In this document: piece after piece, positions 16,894 to 26,414 of the stretch
Layout: each line of letters begins with the position of its first letter
Position numbering within the stretch: position 1 is the first letter of the stretch
Source of the DNA: Candidatus Poribacteria bacterium
GTDB lineage: Bacteria; Poribacteria; WGA-4E; PCPOR2b
Reading direction: 5' to 3'
Length of the DNA: 64,000 nt
Assembly: GCA_022826645.1 (NCBI GenBank)
Contig: JAJDUM010000092.1
Coordinates: 21,508-85,507, forward strand
The notes under the pieces: generated by a model
What the model was told of the DNA's origin: nothing
Database searches by the model: none
What the model saw: only the letters and a program-made list of their open reading frames with translations
Translations under genes and position numbers: made by a program

Positions 16894-18935
16894 GTCACAA
16901 ACTGCTTTAACCACCACTCAAAACTCAACAGCGACCAGATCAGGAGTCGCTTGTTCTCTGCACCGGAGCAGTGGGTTTCGATGACCTGCTTCACATATTC
17001 AGGATTGAGATATTCATTAATTCGCGCCGTATCATCCAGCAAAAGGTCTCGCACATACTTTTCACTGCTACCGCGGAACCACGATTCATCAGGCGCACTG
17101 AAACCCTGTTTCTTGGCTTGCGTGATTGCCTTGGGGATAATCCGGTCCATCGTTTTTCGCAGAATGTCTTTGCCGACCTCTGTCCGCTCTAACCTAACCT
17201 GCCCGGTGCGTGGAATATTCTGATCAAACACTTTCCAGTCATGCAAGTCGGCAATCTTATGGCGGATGGGGATCTGACAAGCAAGATCAACCAAATCATT
17301 ATCCAGCAGTGGCACCCTCGTTTCCAGTGAATGTGCCATCGAAATTTTGTCTTCAACTACAAGCAACCCGTGCAGAAAGGTTTTGCATTCAAAGTAGAGT
17401 GAATGGTTGATCTGTTCCTCCCGGCTATCGCACCGAATGCCTTCTGGGTAGACATCTTGGAATTCCCTCCAAGTGTGATTTTCTAGGGGAGTTATCCCAT
17501 CCACATCCATTTTGTGCAGCTGATTTGTAACCTCTGGGTTGAAAAGCAGGGACTTCTCTTTATTATATACCAATCTCTGCCAGTAGCGGTAATAATTGTC
17601 CTTATAACTCTCGGCGCTATTTCCAATCGCTGCGGCATATCGCCAAGGATAACCGCCGAATAATTCATCGCCCCCTGTTCCGGACATAACTACTTTGACA
17701 AATTGGCTCGCCAACTGAGCTGCATAGTAGTTCGGATAGCACTGCCCGACGCGCAAATCTTCCAAGTGCCAGATGAGATCTTCCATAGCAGCTTCCATAT
17801 CGCCAGAACACAGCACATTTTCGTGATGCTCCGTCTGAAACAGGTTCGCCGTATATTTAGCTGACTCGCATTCGTCGAAATGCAATTCATGGTCCGCGGC
17901 TTCCGACAGGTCAAAACCTACCGTAAATGTGGAGATCCCTCCAAAGACAGAAGCGGTGATAGCAGCTACAGTCCCTGAATCCATACCGCCACTCAAGTAG
18001 CTACCGACAGGAACATCGCTGACACACTGCCGCTCAACAGCCTGTGTTAATCGGTGGTAAAGCTGCTCCTCAAATTCGGTTGAGGAGACATTCATCTCCT
18101 GTCCAAAATCAAAATCCCAGTATTTGGTCTTGGATTTTTTTTGCCCCATAAGATTGGAATTCAAATCGATCCGCGACAAATCGAGTTCCAGGTAGTGTCC
18201 GGGTGGAAGCAGCTTAATCCCAGAAAAGAGGGTGCGGTCACTAAAAATGTTTTGGAATGAGAAGTATTCGTTTAACGCTGCGAGGTCTACGTCCGGTGTT
18301 TCGGGCAGGTATTCCAGAATGGATTTGATTTCGGATCCAAACAGGAAAGTCCCTTCATGGGTAAGGGTATAGTAGAGCGGCTTGACGCCGTAGCGGTCAC
18401 GAGCGAGCCAGACTTTTTGATTACGACTGTCATATAGCGCGAGAGCGAACATCCCGTTGAATCGGTGAATACAGTTCGTCCCCCACTCGTGGTAGGCGTG
18501 GATGATAACCTCGGTGTCAGAAGCACTCGAAAAATGGTAACCAAGCGCTCTCAGTTCCTGACGTATTTCCCTAAAATTGTAGATTTCGCCGTTGTAGACA
18601 AGCCAGATCGCACGTGACCTATCGCACATCGGTTGGTGCCCACGGGGCGAGAGATCAATAATCGATAACCTTCGGTGTCCGAAGAACAGATCCCAGTTTT
18701 CTGAACGCAATCTGTTCTGTCCGGAAGGCGAGTCAATCACGGGGAGCAGTGGGCAAACGTCTTGAAATTGGCTATCTGTAAAATCTTGACCGAATGGGTG
18801 AGGCGCCGCTGTCTGCCAGACCAGATAACCTGCGTCGTCCGGTCCTCTGTGGGCGATGACATCTACCATCGGTTTCAGACGTTCCACTTGGAGGGGCTCA
18901 CGATTGAGGGATATTGCTCCTGCAATGCCACACAT
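16890..18935 (-). CDS. asnB: Asparagine synthase (glutamine-hydrolysing)
   Basis: A 681-residue two-domain enzyme. The N-terminal nucleophile is Cys2 (MCGIAGAISL), with IAHRGPDD and an NGEIYNFREI substrate loop of the glutaminase domain. The C-terminal synthetase has the PPi loop SYLSGGMDSGTVAA (about 307-320). It is longer than E. coli AsnB (about 554) through inserts. In sugar clusters such proteins often amidate uronic acids rather than aspartate, so the acceptor could be a glycan carboxyl group. It is tightly packed with its neighbours (4-base overlap and 3-base gap). Confidence 0.9.
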   Translation of the reverse strand: MCGIAGAISLNREPLQVERLKPMVDVIAHRGPDDAGYLVWQTAAPHPFGQDFTDSQFQDVCPLLPVIDSPSGQNRLRSENWDLFFGHRRLSIIDLSPRGHQPMCDRSRAIWLVYNGEIYNFREIRQELRALGYHFSSASDTEVIIHAYHEWGTNCIHRFNGMFALALYDSRNQKVWLARDRYGVKPLYYTLTHEGTFLFGSEIKSILEYLPETPDVDLAALNEYFSFQNIFSDRTLFSGIKLLPPGHYLELDLSRIDLNSNLMGQKKSKTKYWDFDFGQEMNVSSTEFEEQLYHRLTQAVERQCVSDVPVGSYLSGGMDSGTVAAITASVFGGISTFTVGFDLSEAADHELHFDECESAKYTANLFQTEHHENVLCSGDMEAAMEDLIWHLEDLRVGQCYPNYYAAQLASQFVKVVMSGTGGDELFGGYPWRYAAAIGNSAESYKDNYYRYWQRLVYNKEKSLLFNPEVTNQLHKMDVDGITPLENHTWREFQDVYPEGIRCDSREEQINHSLYFECKTFLHGLLVVEDKISMAHSLETRVPLLDNDLVDLACQIPIRHKIADLHDWKVFDQNIPRTGQVRLERTEVGKDILRKTMDRIIPKAITQAKKQGFSAPDESWFRGSSEKYVRDLLLDDTARINEYLNPEYVKQVIETHCSGAENKRLLIWSLLSFEWWLKQFVT

Positions 18936-18938
18936 AAT

Positions 18939-20153
18939 TTAACTCTTTGCCTGCTGTAGACTCTGACATACCAACGCCTGTTCAGCTTCGGTCATCTGTG
19001 CATAGAGCGGGAGCGTCAATCCCAGCCGATCTGCCAAATAAGCGTTGGGAAACTGCTCAGTTCGTAGTGCGTATTTTTTGGTATAGTAGCCTTGAAGGAC
19101 TGGTGCGTGAGTTCCTTGGCGGGTCGCAATTCCTTTTGCTTCCAGCTGCATCATTAGTTCGTTACGCTGTCGATGGAGTCGATCCACGTTGTTCATGGCA
19201 GGCTCTTCAGGGCGAAACAGACAAACATAAGCCTGATATCCGTGGACAAAGCCGTGGGGGACTCTGGGTGTTTCTAACCATTCTACTCCGGTCAGTAGGC
19301 GATTATAGCGGTCAGCAAGTTGCGATCGTGTTTTCAGGATCCATGAAGCCCGATCCATCTGTGCACAACCGAGTGCGCCTTGGATGTCTGTCATGCGGTA
19401 GTTATAGCCGAGATGATTGTACTCGGATAACAGAAACCCGGCTTCACCTGTATGGCGTGAGAGATCGGAGCGCGAAGCGCCATGATCTCGTAAGGTACGC
19501 GCCAGTCGGTCGAAGTCCTCGCGCTGCGTTATGATCATGCCACCTTCGCCGGTGGTGATAGATTTGCGCGGGTGGAAGCTGAAACAACCCATCCCACCAA
19601 ATGTCCCTGCGTGTTTTCCGTGATACCGAGCACCGAACCCACACGCAGCATCCTCCACAACCCATATGCCATGTTTTCGGGCGATCTCCAGGATTGGCTG
19701 CATCTCCGCGCAAAGTCCGAACAGATGGACCGGGATGATGCCGACCGTTCTGGGTGTAATCAGCTCTTCAATCCCCGCCACATCTATATTGAATGTGGAT
19801 AGGTCAATATCGCAGAAGACCGGTTTTGCGCCCATGTATTCTACCACATTGGCGGTGGAAATCCATGTGAAAGCAGGTACAATTACTTCGTCACCGGGCT
19901 GCAATCCTAACGCAGCGACGGCAATATGCAGCGCCGTTGTGCAGGAACTGGTCGCAATCGAAAAGGGGGATTCTGTGAAGGCTGAAAACCTTTCCTCAAA
20001 TTCTTTGACAAATGGTCCTTGAACCACCCATCCACTGTGCAAGGGAGCGCGGATCGCAGCCTCCTCCTCTGGACCGAAAAACGGCTTGGTGATCGGTATC
20101 TTTTGAGGTGTTGCCTCATCCTTCAACGGTAGCACCACCTTTTTTATCGGCAT
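18939..20153 (-). CDS. DegT/DnrJ/EryC1/StrS sugar aminotransferase (WbpE-like)
   Basis: A 404-residue PLP enzyme with the cofactor lysine in HPRKSITTGEGGM (Lys at about 210), the SSCTTALH phosphate-binding turn and VPAFTWISTANVV. These enzymes transaminate keto-sugars; with the WbpB- and WbpD-like neighbours it would supply the 3-amino group of a uronic acid. The ATG lies 38 bases inside the epimerase gene, but GTG codons a little downstream could also serve. The assignment to WbpE rather than another family member rests on context. Confidence 0.85.
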   Translation of the reverse strand: MPIKKVVLPLKDEATPQKIPITKPFFGPEEEAAIRAPLHSGWVVQGPFVKEFEERFSAFTESPFSIATSSCTTALHIAVAALGLQPGDEVIVPAFTWISTANVVEYMGAKPVFCDIDLSTFNIDVAGIEELITPRTVGIIPVHLFGLCAEMQPILEIARKHGIWVVEDAACGFGARYHGKHAGTFGGMGCFSFHPRKSITTGEGGMIITQREDFDRLARTLRDHGASRSDLSRHTGEAGFLLSEYNHLGYNYRMTDIQGALGCAQMDRASWILKTRSQLADRYNRLLTGVEWLETPRVPHGFVHGYQAYVCLFRPEEPAMNNVDRLHRQRNELMMQLEAKGIATRQGTHAPVLQGYYTKKYALRTEQFPNAYLADRLGLTLPLYAQMTEAEQALVCQSLQQAKS

Positions 20154-21096
20154 CCCGCCAAGCTATCAATCGGCGCATTCCATCCTCTATATCGACCTGC
20201 CACTGGAAGCCTAAATCCTGTTCAGCAGCCCGGGTAGAACCGATCCGATTCGTTACAAAGGTTTGACCGGCGGGTTCATATTGAATCTCAAGATCGCTAT
20301 CTGTCAACCGTAGCAACAACTCCGTCAACGCTTTGATTGATGTACCGATACCCCGTCCAACATTGTAGTTTTTGCCGGTCACATCAGCCTGCATGGCGCG
20401 AGCATTCGCACGGGCGATATCGCTCACGTAGATGAAATCGTACTGCTGGCCCCCATCCCCGTAGACAATCGGAGGCAATCCCTGATCAATGCGATCGAGA
20501 ATCTTCATCATGACAGCGGTATAAGCTCCCTTATAATCTTGGCGGGGACCGTAGGCGTTCATATACCGCAACCCCACCCAATCCAGATCGTAACGATGCC
20601 CTAACGCCTTAAACATCTGCTCACCGGCGATCTTGGTTGCTCCGTAAAAGGTGTAGTTGTTATAGGGATGCTCCTCCGTCATAGGTAGCTCGACAGCATC
20701 ACCGTATACCGATGCGGAGGAGGAATAGACCACGCGCTCTACTCCCTGTCTAATTGCCGCTTCAAGCACGTTGAAGGTGCCTCCAACGTTGACTTCAAAG
20801 GCGGAGCGGGGATATTCATGGCAATGTAACAGCCAAAGCGCTGCCAGATGAAATACGCCGTGAATTCCTTCCATGGCAGACTCTAATATGTCACGGTGTA
20901 GTATATCTCCGCCGTGGGGATATACTGAAACTCTGGGGTCTCTCAACGCCTCACGCAAATTTTCTTGGATCCCTCGCGTGAAATTATCATACACAATAAT
21001 CTCAGCAACGTCTGTCTCGATTAACCGATCGACGAGATGGCTCCCGATAAAACCGGCTCCACCAATAACCAAGATACGTTTATCTTTTAGCTCCAT
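20116..21096 (-). CDS. NAD-dependent epimerase/dehydratase (UDP-sugar 4-epimerase type)
   Basis: A 326-residue extended SDR with VIGGAGFIGSHLVDRL at the N-terminus, the catalytic YxxxK as YGATKIAGEQ, and the active-site SSASVYGD. These enzymes epimerise or dehydrate nucleotide sugars. I chose the ATG at 21094-21096 (MELKDKRILV); the ORF extends upstream through a repeat. No clear ribosome-binding site is seen. It overlaps the DegT gene by 38 bases. Confidence 0.85.
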   Translation of the reverse strand: MELKDKRILVIGGAGFIGSHLVDRLIETDVAEIIVYDNFTRGIQENLREALRDPRVSVYPHGGDILHRDILESAMEGIHGVFHLAALWLLHCHEYPRSAFEVNVGGTFNVLEAAIRQGVERVVYSSSASVYGDAVELPMTEEHPYNNYTFYGATKIAGEQMFKALGHRYDLDWVGLRYMNAYGPRQDYKGAYTAVMMKILDRIDQGLPPIVYGDGGQQYDFIYVSDIARANARAMQADVTGKNYNVGRGIGTSIKALTELLLRLTDSDLEIQYEPAGQTFVTNRIGSTRAAEQDLGFQWQVDIEDGMRRLIAWRDADKKGGATVEG

Positions 21097-21170
21097 AATG
21101 AATTTACCGCAGAGACACAGAGAACGCAGAGGTAAAACGTGAACGCTCATGTAAAGAAATCGTGCAACAG

Positions 21171-21202
21171 GAACCAAGTTTTCAAGAAAAAACTCGGTTT
21201 CT
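21171..21202. repeat. Hairpin repeat (AACTCGGTTTC type), copy 1
   Basis: The sequence GAACCAAGTTTTCAAGAAAA followed by AACTCGGTTTC forms a strong stem-loop, nearly identical to the hairpin at 44093-44126. A related but diverged copy is at about 52498. Confidence 0.7.
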
Positions 21203-21232
21203 CTGTGCTTTCTGCACCTCGGAGGTGATTTT

Positions 21233-21814
21233 TCAATAATCGGGAAATGTAAGTCGATTATCGTGGTACTGATATTTTCGCTGACAGTAATCGCACTGAG
21301 CGAAATTGTCTGTTAGTTCTAAACGGGTTCCACATTGGCACATCCAACCGTGCTGTCTCGCCGGATTACCGTAGACTAAGGCGTAGTCTGGCACATCCCG
21401 CGTTACCACGGACCCTGCACCGATGAAGGCATATTCACCAATAGTAACGCCGCAGACAACCGTCGCATTGGCACCAACTGTTGCGCCACGTTTTACCAAC
21501 GTGGAATCATATTCGTCAATCGTTCTGGGGATAGCACTTCTTGGATTGATGACGTTTGTGAAGACCACAGAGGGACCGCAAAAGACATCATCTTCGATGG
21601 TGACTTTTTTGTAGACAGAAACGTTGTTTTGGATCTTGACACTGTTTCCGACACATACACCGCTATCGATATTAACGTTCTGCCCGAGTGTACAATTGCG
21701 CCCGATTTGGCTGTCCCTCATAATATGGCAGAAATGCCAAATCTTAGTGCCATCACCAATCGAAACCGGTTCATCGATATAAGAGGATTCATGAACAAAA
21801 TAGGATTTTTCCAT
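21233..21814 (-). CDS. Left-handed beta-helix acetyltransferase (WbpD/WlbB-like)
   Basis: The 193-residue protein has hexapeptide repeats ([54 protein letters not shown]), typical of the N-acetyltransferases that modify UDP-3-amino-glucuronic acid. The ATG at 21812-21814 follows AAAGGGGA. The last 35 residues contain a CxC...CxxC set that may bind a metal. With the WbpB-like and WbpE-like neighbours it suggests a 2,3-diacetamido uronic acid. The 3-amino-uronate substrate is inferred from context. Confidence 0.85.
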   Translation of the reverse strand: MEKSYFVHESSYIDEPVSIGDGTKIWHFCHIMRDSQIGRNCTLGQNVNIDSGVCVGNSVKIQNNVSVYKKVTIEDDVFCGPSVVFTNVINPRSAIPRTIDEYDSTLVKRGATVGANATVVCGVTIGEYAFIGAGSVVTRDVPDYALVYGNPARQHGWMCQCGTRLELTDNFAQCDYCQRKYQYHDNRLTFPDY

Positions 21815-21856
21815 ATAGTTCCCCTTTCTCGATGAAGCAAACGCCACGATTAGACA

Positions 21857-22879
21857 TCACATTCTGATGTCTACCGGTTCACCGTTTCGGTTACGCGATT
21901 GCTGTGCTGCTTGTAGCACACGCACAACGCGAAGTCCATCCCTGCCGTCGCTTCTGGGCTTGCGATGGTTCATAATACAATCAAGAAAGTGTTGACATTC
22001 CAGCTTGAGCGGCTCAGTCATTTTGATATATGGTATTGTAACATCACCAAATCGTGGACTCAAAGCCTCGCCGTAGGAGGTATAACCCGCGCTATGATCG
22101 ACCCCTTTATTGTAAATTTTGACCATTTCCGCGGTTTCCATGTCGTCAAAAACGACCATTTTTTCACTGCCAACAATTGTTGTTAAGCGGAGTTTATGGG
22201 GGTCTAACCAACTTAATTGGATATGAGCCATTACCCCACCAGGAAATTGAAGGTTAACGAAGACAACATCATCAATCCCCTCTTGTAGATAGGCTGCCCC
22301 GCGCGCGGATACGTTTTCCGGCTCGGCATCAAGCAGGTACATGGCGACGGAGAAATCGTGAGGAGCGAGGCTCCACATCGCGTTTTCGTCGTGGCGGATG
22401 CGTCCCAGGTTGACCCGCTGCGCATAGAGATAATGGATCTGTCCCAGTTCCCCCGACTGGATAAGGTCCTTCAGTTTTTCAATTGCCGGATGGTATTCCA
22501 TTAGGTGACCAACCATCAGGACTCGATCCGTATCCTCAGAAAGTTCGACCAATTCGACAGCGTGTTGGACCTCCAATGTCAACGGCTTTTCGATGAAAAG
22601 GTGCTTGCCATGCTGAAGCGCTTTAAGGGCAAAAGTGTAATGTGTGGGTGCGGGCGTTGCGATGACAATCGCGTCAAGATCGGGGTCGTCCAACAGGTCG
22701 TCATAGTTATCAGTGGTCCTAAGATACGGATATTGCTGTTGTGCCTGAGCGAGCCGAGTGGCATCAAGGTCACAGCAAACTCTGACGCAACAATCGGGTA
22801 GTTGATCGAAGTTCCGAAGCAGATTTGGTCCCCAGTATCCTAAGCCAACCATTCCAAGGGAGATTTCGGATCTTTTCAT
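21857..22879 (-). CDS. Gfo/Idh/MocA oxidoreductase (WbpB/WlbA-like)
   Basis: A 340-residue NAD(P)-dependent oxidoreductase: Rossmann motif GMVGLGYWGPNLLRNF (9-24), DAIVIATPAPTHY, the catalytic EKP motif in FIEKPLTLE (about 94-102), and the C-terminal alpha/beta domain. WbpB and WlbA oxidise C3 of UDP-GlcNAc uronate, the step before transamination by WbpE and acetylation by WbpD, both seen downstream. No WbpA-type 6-dehydrogenase is in the window. Function is inferred from context plus family. Confidence 0.88.
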   Translation of the reverse strand: MKRSEISLGMVGLGYWGPNLLRNFDQLPDCCVRVCCDLDATRLAQAQQQYPYLRTTDNYDDLLDDPDLDAIVIATPAPTHYTFALKALQHGKHLFIEKPLTLEVQHAVELVELSEDTDRVLMVGHLMEYHPAIEKLKDLIQSGELGQIHYLYAQRVNLGRIRHDENAMWSLAPHDFSVAMYLLDAEPENVSARGAAYLQEGIDDVVFVNLQFPGGVMAHIQLSWLDPHKLRLTTIVGSEKMVVFDDMETAEMVKIYNKGVDHSAGYTSYGEALSPRFGDVTIPYIKMTEPLKLECQHFLDCIMNHRKPRSDGRDGLRVVRVLQAAQQSRNRNGEPVDIRM

Positions 22880-22914
22880 ACCGTCAATTTAATCCGTGCT
22901 TTGCGGTAAGTATT

Positions 22915-23069
22915 TTGGGCAACCACAAGTTTCTTAATCCCGATTTATCGGGGGGTTGCCCCTACATTAGGTCAATACCTGTAGGAGTTAGGGTTCCCAA
23001 CCCATTGGGCGCGGGAACCTCGCCCCTACGATTACAAACACAACTCACATAAATGTCAGCACGTCCTAA
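22915..23069. repeat. Dispersed repeat with nested GGGCAACCACAAG/GGTTGCCC hairpins
   Basis: The core GGGCAACCACAAG...GGTTGCCCCTACATT and the following CCTGTAGG and GGGAACCTCGCCCCTACGATT are shared with 47189-47315 and partly with 34764-34815. Here the hairpin loop also contains a CCCGATTTATCGGGG insert. The element ends TGTCAGCACGTCCTAA, similar to the IS5 terminal repeat described at 41571. Confidence 0.7.
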
Positions 23070-23124
23070 TTCTTAGCGAAAACTCCTTTAGGTCTAAGCC
23101 CCAAACATTAGCCTTGGGAGTACG

Positions 23125-24072
23125 TCAATACCCTTTTTGCTTGTTCACGACATTTTCTAACGGTTCACCCTTGACAAATCGGTGTAAGTTGTCAACGAAC
23201 AGGCGCATGGCACGCGCACGGATGTGCTGCGATGCCCCCGCACTATGGCCGGTCAAGATTACGTTAGGTTCGGTCCATAGTGGGCTTTCCGGCGGACACG
23301 GCTCCGTGTAGGTTACGTCCAACCCTGCTGCTGCCAATTTACCGCTCCGAAGCGCGGCGATTAAGGCTTCTTCATCAATAATCCTCCCGCGACTGACGTT
23401 GACGAGGTAACTTCCATCAGGTAGTCGATTAAACTGCTCGTGCGATAGGAGTTTATGCGTTTCGGGAGTGCTTGGACAACAAACCATCACCACGTTGGAT
23501 TGCGTCATGAATTCGGGCAGCCAATCCAACTTCCCAAGCTGGGTCACCGTATCTGGCTTTTCAATAGGCTCTGGATCAACAGCAATCACATTCAACTCGA
23601 ATGCTTTTGCTCTCGCGGCGACTGCGCGACCAATGCCACCAAGTCCCAAGATCCCCATTGTCATCCCCGCCAATTCGATACAGGGCACACGTTCCCAGTG
23701 CTTGAGTTTCATAAACTCCAGTTGCGCTGGGATACTGCGGGTGAGTGAGAGCAAGAGCGCAAAGGCGTGCTCAGAAATCTGTTGTCCGTACAACCTTCGA
23801 CAATTCGTTAACACTACATCGCTCGCTTTGAAAGCGGGGTACATGAAGCCTTCAACGCCTGCATGTGGCTGATGCACCCATTGCAATGAGCTGGCTTTCG
23901 GAAAATCTGCTTCGCCGATTGACCCATAAATGATCTCAATTTCGGTGAGGTGTTCACCAAGTTGCTCTCCCTGTGGCAGGAAGTGTATTTCGACCTCCGA
24001 CGGTGCATCGTTAAGCATCGCTTCAACTTCTGGTGTTTGACGGCTTGCAATGAGTACTTTTGGGTTGGGCAT
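23125..24072 (-). CDS. D-2-hydroxyacid dehydrogenase (NAD-dependent)
   Basis: A 315-residue enzyme with the NAD motif GILGLGGIGRAVAARAKAF (about 139-157), catalytic Arg in NVSRGRIID, Glu in the TYTEPCPPE loop and the general base His in LTGHSAGAS. ATG at 24070-24072 follows AAAGGAATTGTA; an in-frame start 60 bases upstream has no ribosome-binding site. The substrate may be hydroxypyruvate, glyoxylate or a phosphoglycerate-type acid. It lies at the boundary of the glycan cluster. Confidence 0.9.
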   Translation of the reverse strand: MPNPKVLIASRQTPEVEAMLNDAPSEVEIHFLPQGEQLGEHLTEIEIIYGSIGEADFPKASSLQWVHQPHAGVEGFMYPAFKASDVVLTNCRRLYGQQISEHAFALLLSLTRSIPAQLEFMKLKHWERVPCIELAGMTMGILGLGGIGRAVAARAKAFELNVIAVDPEPIEKPDTVTQLGKLDWLPEFMTQSNVVMVCCPSTPETHKLLSHEQFNRLPDGSYLVNVSRGRIIDEEALIAALRSGKLAAAGLDVTYTEPCPPESPLWTEPNVILTGHSAGASQHIRARAMRLFVDNLHRFVKGEPLENVVNKQKGY

Positions 24073-24218
24073 TACAATTCCTTTCGTAGGTTGGATGGGA
24101 CATGGTGGGGAAAACAGATTGAGAACCTTCAACGTGGAGTGTACAAAAATCCTCGGAGGATTGGGTAAAAGTGAAAAACTTATTATTTCTTGTCAGCGTC
24201 ATTCAATCTTTGTATACC

Positions 24219-24908
24219 TCAAGTTCCGTAAATCGTTGGATCTGGGACACCCGCCTCTTCAAACCCCTTTATCCGTAACAAGCAACTATCACAAGTGCCA
24301 CACGCTCTACCTTCCGGATCGGGATCGTAGCAGCTAAGGGTGAGTCCATAGTCAACGCCAAGTTTCGTGCCCTTCTGTATAATTTGGGCTTTAGTCATTG
24401 AGATGAGCGGGGTGTGAACCTTTAGCTGCGTTGTGCCTTCAATCCCTGCCTTTGTTGCCAGATTTGCCATCCCCTGATATGCTTCAATATACTCTGGTCT
24501 ACAGTCAGGATATCCACTGTAATCAAGTGCATTGACACCGATGAAAATTGTATCGATCTCTAACGTTTCTGCCCAAGCGAGTGCAAAAGAGAGGAATATC
24601 GTATTTCGTGCGGGAACGTAGGTGATTGGGATACCCGTGCCGATTTCCTGATCTGATCGCTCTTTGGGCACCTCAATATCATCTGTCAATGCAGATCCAC
24701 CGAACGCACGCAAATCTATATCGACAACGACATGCTTTTTTGCTCCCATCTTCTCTGAGATCTGCTTTGCGCTATTGAGCTCCACGACGTGTCGCTGACC
24801 GTACCGGAAACTCATGGTATATACATCATACCCTTGGGATTGTGCGATAGCGAGTATCGTGGCGGAATCAAGGCCTCCGCTCAGAAGCACCACCGCTTTT
24901 TTGCTCAA
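24219..24908 (-). CDS. queC: 7-cyano-7-deazaguanine synthase (TTG start)
   Basis: A 229-residue ATP-dependent ligase of the queuosine/archaeosine pathway that converts CDG to preQ0. Visible are the PP-loop [12 protein letters not shown] (8-19), the FRYGQRH motif, and a zinc site [17 protein letters not shown] near the C-terminus. The start codon is TTG at 24906-24908, chosen because GAGGAGG lies 8 to 9 bases upstream and no ATG is available in frame. The 190 bases between it and the glycosyltransferase gene hold no gene I can support. Confidence 0.95.
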   Translation of the reverse strand: MSKKAVVLLSGGLDSATILAIAQSQGYDVYTMSFRYGQRHVVELNSAKQISEKMGAKKHVVVDIDLRAFGGSALTDDIEVPKERSDQEIGTGIPITYVPARNTIFLSFALAWAETLEIDTIFIGVNALDYSGYPDCRPEYIEAYQGMANLATKAGIEGTTQLKVHTPLISMTKAQIIQKGTKLGVDYGLTLSCYDPDPEGRACGTCDSCLLRIKGFEEAGVPDPTIYGT

Positions 24909-25100
24909 TCTGAACTCCTCCTCTGCTTATAAAAGAATCGAGATTTGCTTCCCCAACGACTAGAACCATCAGCACTGATTTAAGCATTTGATTATAGCCA
25001 AACATCAGAAAATCCTCAAGTGAAAATGGCTTGGCTCTCGCCGTATAGTCAATCGCATCCCAACTGAAGACCAGAATCTTTTCGACCGCCATGTTTGATG

Positions 25101-26399
25101 TTAGTTCGGGCAAACTTCAGTCGCGAACGCTTCTATTAGCCTGACAGCGGTTGTCAAACCATCTTCCATCTCAATTTTTTGCATCAATATCTTTGCTTTC
25201 TCCGCCATCGATCGAGAAGAGATAACTTGGTTAATACGCTCTGCCAACCGTTTGGGGGTCATGTCTTGGCGATGGAGCGGCTTAGGAGCAACACCGATTT
25301 TGCGTAAGGTCCATCCCCAATAGGGCTGATCCGCCCAGTGGGGAACAGTAATGGAGGGTACGCCAGCTCGACATGCTGCGGCAGTCGTACCCGCCCCGCC
25401 GTGATGGATGACACAACACCCCTGGCGAAACAGGAAATTGTGAGGGGCATATCCGACAAGACAGATATTTTCAGGTGGACTCTCCAACCCAAGATGCCCC
25501 CAACCTGTCTGAATGATTGCACGCTGACCGGCGCGTTCCACCGCTTCGACGAGGATGTTTGTGGTCTCCATATTTCTACTTCCGCCTACCGAACCGAAGG
25601 TGATGACAATTGGCGATGATCCTTGATCCAGAAATTCCTGAAGCACCGGAGAGATCTCGTAATCAGGTTCATCAAGAAACCATGCGCCTGTAAATTTATG
25701 GTTACTAGGTAGATCGGGCGAGGGTTTGGTGACACTCGGCGACGCCGCGATCAGATTCAACTCCGGAGAATACATACCCTCTAAACCGATGCACTCCCGT
25801 TTCCTGCCGCCGATGGATCGAATAAAACCGTTGAACAGCGGATCGACCTGCTTTCGCATCAATCGATCGGCTATTTTCCAAAATAGTATATTTGACGGTG
25901 CGCCAAGGTTCAGTATCGGGAATGGAGGCTCATAGCGGGTCTTAATGAAGCCGGGCCAATAGCTGACCGTGATCCACGGTAGATTGTGTCGGATTGCTGC
26001 TTCCTGACCCGGTACATCTGCCGCATGGCAGATTGCAAGGTCATACCCTTCCATGCCTCTGAGGCAGTCTTCGTACCATTTGTCCGCTTTGTAGAGAAGA
26101 CCTTCCTTCGCAATGGAGATTGTTGACTTTAGTGGATTCTTGATCTGAACGATCGTATCCATCGCTTGATTCATACGATCTGAATCAAAAGGAGCACCGA
26201 CAGGGTAAAAATCAACGCTGCATTTGGCAAATCGATCTCGATAGATTTCTGATGTGCAAACACGAACTTCGTATCCCTCTTTTGATAATCGATTGGAGAG
26301 CGCAAGAAAAGGTTGGACATCACCGGTCGTTCCCCATGTGCTCAGTACGATTCGGAGTTTCGTAGTATCCTCTTTAGATTGTCGATGGTCCATCGGCAT
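25101..26399 (-). CDS. GT1-family glycosyltransferase (UGT/MGT-like)
   Basis: A 432-residue glycosyltransferase with N-terminal TWGTTGDVQPFLALSNRL (the acceptor-binding domain) and the C-terminal UDP-sugar motif HHGGAGTTAAACRAG followed by PHWADQPYWG (about 330-365). The family transfers sugars to lipids, sterols or antibiotics. It may act with the polysaccharide genes or glycosylate a hydrophobic metabolite. There are Met codons at 1 and 3; neither has a clear ribosome-binding site. Confidence 0.88.
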   Translation of the reverse strand: MPMDHRQSKEDTTKLRIVLSTWGTTGDVQPFLALSNRLSKEGYEVRVCTSEIYRDRFAKCSVDFYPVGAPFDSDRMNQAMDTIVQIKNPLKSTISIAKEGLLYKADKWYEDCLRGMEGYDLAICHAADVPGQEAAIRHNLPWITVSYWPGFIKTRYEPPFPILNLGAPSNILFWKIADRLMRKQVDPLFNGFIRSIGGRKRECIGLEGMYSPELNLIAASPSVTKPSPDLPSNHKFTGAWFLDEPDYEISPVLQEFLDQGSSPIVITFGSVGGSRNMETTNILVEAVERAGQRAIIQTGWGHLGLESPPENICLVGYAPHNFLFRQGCCVIHHGGAGTTAAACRAGVPSITVPHWADQPYWGWTLRKIGVAPKPLHRQDMTPKRLAERINQVISSRSMAEKAKILMQKIEMEDGLTTAVRLIEAFATEVCPN

Positions 26400-26414
26400 G
26401 GTTGCATATTTTTA

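Noticed and set aside
24868..25113. 81-residue ORF overlapping queC
   Set aside because: It overlaps queC by 41 bases, has a weak start, and shows no recognisable family; the region between the GT1 gene and queC is therefore left as non-coding.
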